A stretch of DNA of 64,000 nt, taken from positions 1-64,000 of the forward strand of contig CAJUGH010000007.1 of NCBI GenBank assembly GCA_910586215.1. Direction: 5' to 3'. A model generated the notes under the pieces. The model was given only the letters and a program-made list of their open reading frames with translations, had not been told where the DNA came from and searched no databases. Position numbers and translations under genes: made by a program. Numbering within the stretch: the first letter of the stretch is position 1; the number at the start of each line of letters is the position of its first letter. Shown piece after piece: positions 61,139 to 64,000 of the stretch. This DNA comes from an uncultured Acetatifactor sp. (GTDB lineage Bacteria; Bacillota; Clostridia; Lachnospirales; Lachnospiraceae).

Positions 61139-62261
61139 GTGGTAGAATTAGATCAGATGAAAGCCGAAGTGCTGGCTTACGAAACTCCATTAGCGGAAGT
61201 GAGGGATTCACTTTGACCTGGCTAACAAGTCAAAGAGGATAGAAGAACTGGAGATGGAGATGGAGGCTCCCGGCTTCTGGGATGATCCGGACCGCTCCAA
61301 CAGCAAGATGAAGGAACTGAAGAACCTGAAGGACACGGTGGCAGAGTGCAACGGTCTGTTCGACCAGAAGGAGGACATCCTCACGCTGATCGAACTCGGC
61401 TATGAGGAAAACGATGACTCCATGGTGGCGGAGATCCGCGGGGAACTGGATGACTTTGTGAGCAAGTTCGAGGAGCTGAGGATCGGTACCCTGCTCTCCG
61501 GGGAGTATGACAAGAACAATGCCATACTGAAGCTGAATGCCGGGGCCGGAGGCACGGAGAGCTGCGACTGGTGCGGCATGCTCTACCGCATGTACACCAG
61601 GTGGGCAGAGCGGAAGGGCTTTGACCTGGAAGTACTGGACTACCTGGACGGCGATGAGGCGGGTATCAAGTCGGTGACATTCCAGGTAAACGGCGTCAAT
61701 GCCTATGGGTACTTGAAGTCAGAGAAAGGGGTACACCGTCTGGTGCGCATCTCCCCATTCAATGCCCAGGGCAAACGGCAGACATCCTTCGTGTCCCTGG
61801 ATGTCATGCCGGACATTGAGGAAGACCTGGACGTGGAGATTGACGAGAAGGATCTGCGCATAGATACCTACCGCAGCAGCGGGGCCGGCGGACAGCATAT
61901 CAACAAGACCTCTTCGGCGATCCGGATCACCCACATTCCCACGGGAACTGTGGTCCAGTGCCAGAATGAGAGAAGCCAGTTCCAGAACAAGGATAAGGCC
62001 ATGCAGATGCTGAAGGCCAAGCTGTTTCTGCTGAAGCAGGAGGCCAATGTGGAGAAGCTGTCTGATATCCGTGGAGAAGTGAAGGATATCGGCTGGGGCA
62101 ACCAGATCCGTTCCTATGTACTGCAGCCCTACAAGCTGGTGAAAGACCTGCGCACAGAGGTAGAGACTGGCAATGCAGATGGGGTATTGGACGGTGCCCT
62201 GGATCCCTTTATCAATGGATATTTAAAGTGGATCAACACCAAGGATGCAGTCCAGGCTTAG
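61139..62261 (+). CDS. prfB: peptide chain release factor 2, with programmed +1 frameshift
   Basis: RF2 releases peptides at UGA and UAA. The gene starts at GTG 61139 after GAAGGTGACGTTAA. Codon 26 is a UGA (61214-61216) in CTT-TGA-C, with AGGG upstream as the frameshift stimulator. A +1 shift joins codons 61139-61213 to the frame from 61215, giving 373 residues. The anticodon-like tripeptide SPF is at 205-207 and GGQ (SGAGGQHINKT) at 250-252, the same positions as in E. coli RF2, which confirms both start and shift. RF2 thus controls its own level through UGA readthrough. A terminator follows at 62351-62386. Confidence 0.97.
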
Positions 62262-62350
62262 GGTCCGGTACAAGGCCCGGGCATAAGGTAGATCCTGGGA
62301 ACCCAAAACAGAACAGATTAAAAAATAGAGCAGGTATAAGGAAATGAAAA

Positions 62351-62386
62351 AGGCAGCACCAGGTTTCTAAGGGGTGCTGTCTTTTT
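62351..62386. terminator. bidirectional terminator after prfB
   Basis: AGGCAGCACC (62351-62360) pairs with GGTGCTGTCT (62373-62382), with A-runs before and TTTTT after. It can end prfB rightwards and the DUF975 gene leftwards. The gap is 62262-62426 and has no gene. Confidence 0.88.
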
Positions 62387-62426
62387 GGCCGTTGTCAGAA
62401 ATGCTTCTATCAGTATAACACCTGGA

Positions 62427-63179
62427 TCATTGCTTGTGGGAGGGACTGGTCTGCTGCATCAGATCAAGATAGAAATAGGTGAAAGTCATATTCATGTAGG
62501 GAATCAGCCACAGGAAGCCTATGAACAGGGTAAATACACACAGGAGCATCATAGGCAGGAAGCTGCATTGCAGCCATAAGAGCCTTCTCTTATGTCCCCG
62601 CATCATGCGCCAGCACAGGGCCAGGGTTTCCCGGGCTGGATACTGGGGGAAATCCAGCATCACATAGAGGGCAAGCTGGATTCCCAGGGAAATGGGAAGG
62701 TAAAGGCACAGGCCCAGGGCCGTGAAAAGCAGGGCTGCCAGTTGCCAGCCGGATTCCATGGTGGCCAGGTAACGTTCCACCAGGTACTGCTGGGGCTGGA
62801 GGTATAGGGCATTGCAGAGGATGGAGGCACCGGACACCAACAGGATCTTCTTATAATCTGCCCGGAAACCGTAGAACAGATTGGACACGGACCGGGGCTG
62901 GTGGCAGGCCACATTTAGGAAGTAATAAGTCTGTCCCCCATGCAGGATGCCGAAAAAGATCGTCAGCAGGAGGGTGAATACATCCAGGGTGAAATTGGTC
63001 ACAGGGTTTACCCCGGCGTACAGAAACACCGTTATGCTGTAAATAAAAGACAAAACGAAAGAGGCTGCCAGGGGGATCCCCCAGTTTAGGAAGCAGACCA
63101 GCATGGCTTCGCCATACTTGCCATCCAGACTGTTTTTGGCGGCATTCTTCAACTCATAATATTTCTTATATTGCCTCAT
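62427..63179 (-). CDS. DUF975 family membrane protein
   Basis: A 250-residue integral membrane protein with about six helices. It starts ELKNAAKNSLDGKYGEAM, typical of DUF975, and has the family's centre (LFYGFRADYKKILLVSGASI) and C-terminus (LALCWRMMRGHKRRLLWLQC). The start at 63179 is given by AAGGAGAACCAA before the ATG; 29 upstream codons without support are left out. Function unknown. It lies downstream of the SprA-like gene on the minus strand. Confidence 0.85.
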   Translation of the reverse strand: MRQYKKYYELKNAAKNSLDGKYGEAMLVCFLNWGIPLAASFVLSFIYSITVFLYAGVNPVTNFTLDVFTLLLTIFFGILHGGQTYYFLNVACHQPRSVSNLFYGFRADYKKILLVSGASILCNALYLQPQQYLVERYLATMESGWQLAALLFTALGLCLYLPISLGIQLALYVMLDFPQYPARETLALCWRMMRGHKRRLLWLQCSFLPMMLLCVFTLFIGFLWLIPYMNMTFTYFYLDLMQQTSPSHKQ

Positions 63180-63262
63180 TTGGTTCTCCTTGACTTGGTT
63201 CTTCCTAGAATTCATTTCCGGCACCGGACAGGTATCCAGGGTATGTCTTGGATCTGGATCCT

Positions 63263-63724
63263 TCACAGGATATAGTCCAGGTTCATCCCGGCATATCTGG
63301 CCTGGTCGGCTATCTTCAGCCCTTTCTGGTAGGGATTGTCCTCATTGTAATACTTGATCTGGGTGCGGGTGGTGCCGCCGGACACGTAAGTCCTGCCACA
63401 TTCCGGATACACAGCCGTGCGGATGGAGACAGAGGCAGAGAGCACCTTGCCGTTTTCCCGGGCCGCTTTCTTATAGGCATTGGACACATGCTCCTGTTCG
63501 TGGGCACGCACGGCAGAGGCAGCCCTTTCCGGGGATACATGGGAGGGACTCTTGAAAGATACCATTTCATCGGAGCCATCCTGGTATTTGCGCCGTTTGC
63601 AGGTCTCACACTCCCTGGAGGGGTCCTGGCTTGAAGGCTCCCGGCCGTTGGATGACTCCTGGATGCCGCTGGTACCCTGCCTGCCTGTAGCAGGATTCTG
63701 ATTTGTTATACGGTTTATCGTCAT
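63263..63724 (-). CDS. SprA-like putative metalloprotease
   Basis: A 153-residue protein of the SprA-related / CJM1_0395 group of putative metalloproteases. The core is SPERAASAVRAHEQEHVSNA, where HEQEH is an HExxH zinc site, followed by TAVYPECGRTYVSGGTTRTQ. The N-terminal ~55 residues are polar with a CETCKRRKYQDGSDE cysteine pair. No signal peptide. AAGGAGAAACGTC precedes the ATG at 63724. Function and substrate are unknown. A repeat-like fragment GTGAACGGAGGGAACAGTAG lies just upstream (63769-63788). Confidence 0.78.
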   Translation of the reverse strand: MTINRITNQNPATGRQGTSGIQESSNGREPSSQDPSRECETCKRRKYQDGSDEMVSFKSPSHVSPERAASAVRAHEQEHVSNAYKKAARENGKVLSASVSIRTAVYPECGRTYVSGGTTRTQIKYYNEDNPYQKGLKIADQARYAGMNLDYIL

Positions 63725-63791
63725 GACGTTTCTCCTTATATATAGATCCACGGTTCCTGCTTTGCTGCTGTGAACGGAGGGAACAGTAGTC

Positions 63792-64000
63792 CTACTCCTG
63801 GCCGGTATGGGGAAAGGATTTCCTGAAATTCTCAAGCAGCCGGTCATAATCTATGCCGGTATTCTCTTCAAAATACTGCCGGTAGGTGTTCTCATATTTC
63901 TCCGGGTCACGGAGCAGAGACACTACATTCACCGTAATGACCACAAACTGGAAGGCAAAACCAATGATACAGAGAGTCAGTCCCATCCTGGCAGCATGAA
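63792..64000 (-). CDS. membrane protein, C-terminal part, cut by window edge
   Basis: The end of a minus-strand frame open to the window edge. The visible part reads HAARMGLTLCIIGFAFQFVV then ITVNVVSLLRDPEKYENTYR and ends FRKSFPHTGQE. One membrane helix is followed by a charged tail. It resembles the last section of DUF4190-like small membrane proteins that have a KAxxGLxLGIIG turn. Whether the gene starts at the ATG at 63986 (64 residues) or beyond the window cannot be told; the open frame favours the latter. Confidence 0.55.
   Translation of the reverse strand, partial: HAARMGLTLCIIGFAFQFVVITVNVVSLLRDPEKYENTYRQYFEENTGIDYDRLLENFRKSFPHTGQE

Noticed and set aside
1..64000. tRNA, rRNA, complete insertion sequence or prophage genes
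   Set aside because: None was recognised; the only transposition-related genes are the Rpn-type nuclease and its remnant.

Overview
The window looks like chromosomal DNA of a gut Firmicute of the family Lachnospiraceae (Clostridia). The reasons are a GC content in the mid-50s, strong AGGAGG-type ribosome sites with some UUG and GUG starts, Rpn-type PD-(D/E)XK nucleases, DUF975, DUF1848 and DUF3160 proteins, LplB/YtcP/lipoprotein sugar transporters, YesN/YesM two-component regulators, and a prfB with the programmed UGA frameshift. No rRNA, tRNA, CRISPR array or complete insertion sequence was recognised.

Region 1 (1-15 kb) is mixed housekeeping and accessory genes. It holds an uncharacterised BtrH/C39-like protein, a two-gene unit of an ImmA/IrrE metallopeptidase overlapping a class III nucleotide-cyclase-like protein with a Nudix-like C-terminus (behind a promoter with a perfect palindrome), a TIM-barrel isomerase, YbaK, an AAC(6')-like acetyltransferase, MtnA, a GH43 propeller, a Cys-cluster protein, a glycosyltransferase fused to a winged-helix domain, a D,D-carboxypeptidase, a nicotinamidase-like hydrolase, a DUF4886 SGNH-like protein and an Rpn nuclease.

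Region 2 (15.2-36.8 kb) is a glycan-use locus. It has an FAD oxidoreductase, a response regulator and histidine kinase (YesN/YesM type), two ABC permeases and a substrate-binding lipoprotein, a GH28-like beta-helix protein, an SGNH esterase, a GH94-type phosphorylase, a heparinase II/III-like protein, a divergent or convergent AraC regulator, two sugar isomerases and a Gfo/Idh/MocA oxidoreductase. The enzymes lack signal peptides, so the likely scheme is uptake of an oligosaccharide, probably uronic-acid containing, followed by cytosolic de-esterification, cleavage, phosphorolysis and redox or isomerase steps. The intergenic gaps of this region carry a mosaic family of hairpin repeats that sit at stop codons and show compensatory base changes between copies.

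Region 3 (36.8-54.6 kb) has a truncated Rpn remnant, a CapA-like protein behind a strong promoter with a structured 190-nt leader, a DUF1848 protein, an NlpC/P60 hydrolase with SH3 domains, a heterodimeric ABC exporter, a MATE exporter, a GH2 beta-galactosidase with two in-frame minisatellites, and a minus-strand operon of a FecR/DUF3160 lipoprotein plus a second CapA-like protein.

Region 4 (54.5-64 kb) begins with a YtrA-type GntR regulator with a matching AGTGTA-N13-TACACT operator at its promoter, an ABC ATPase and a large permease. It continues with secA, a 49-residue basic protein and prfB, then a bidirectional terminator and minus-strand genes for a DUF975 membrane protein, a SprA-like putative metalloprotease and the end of a small membrane protein cut by the window edge.
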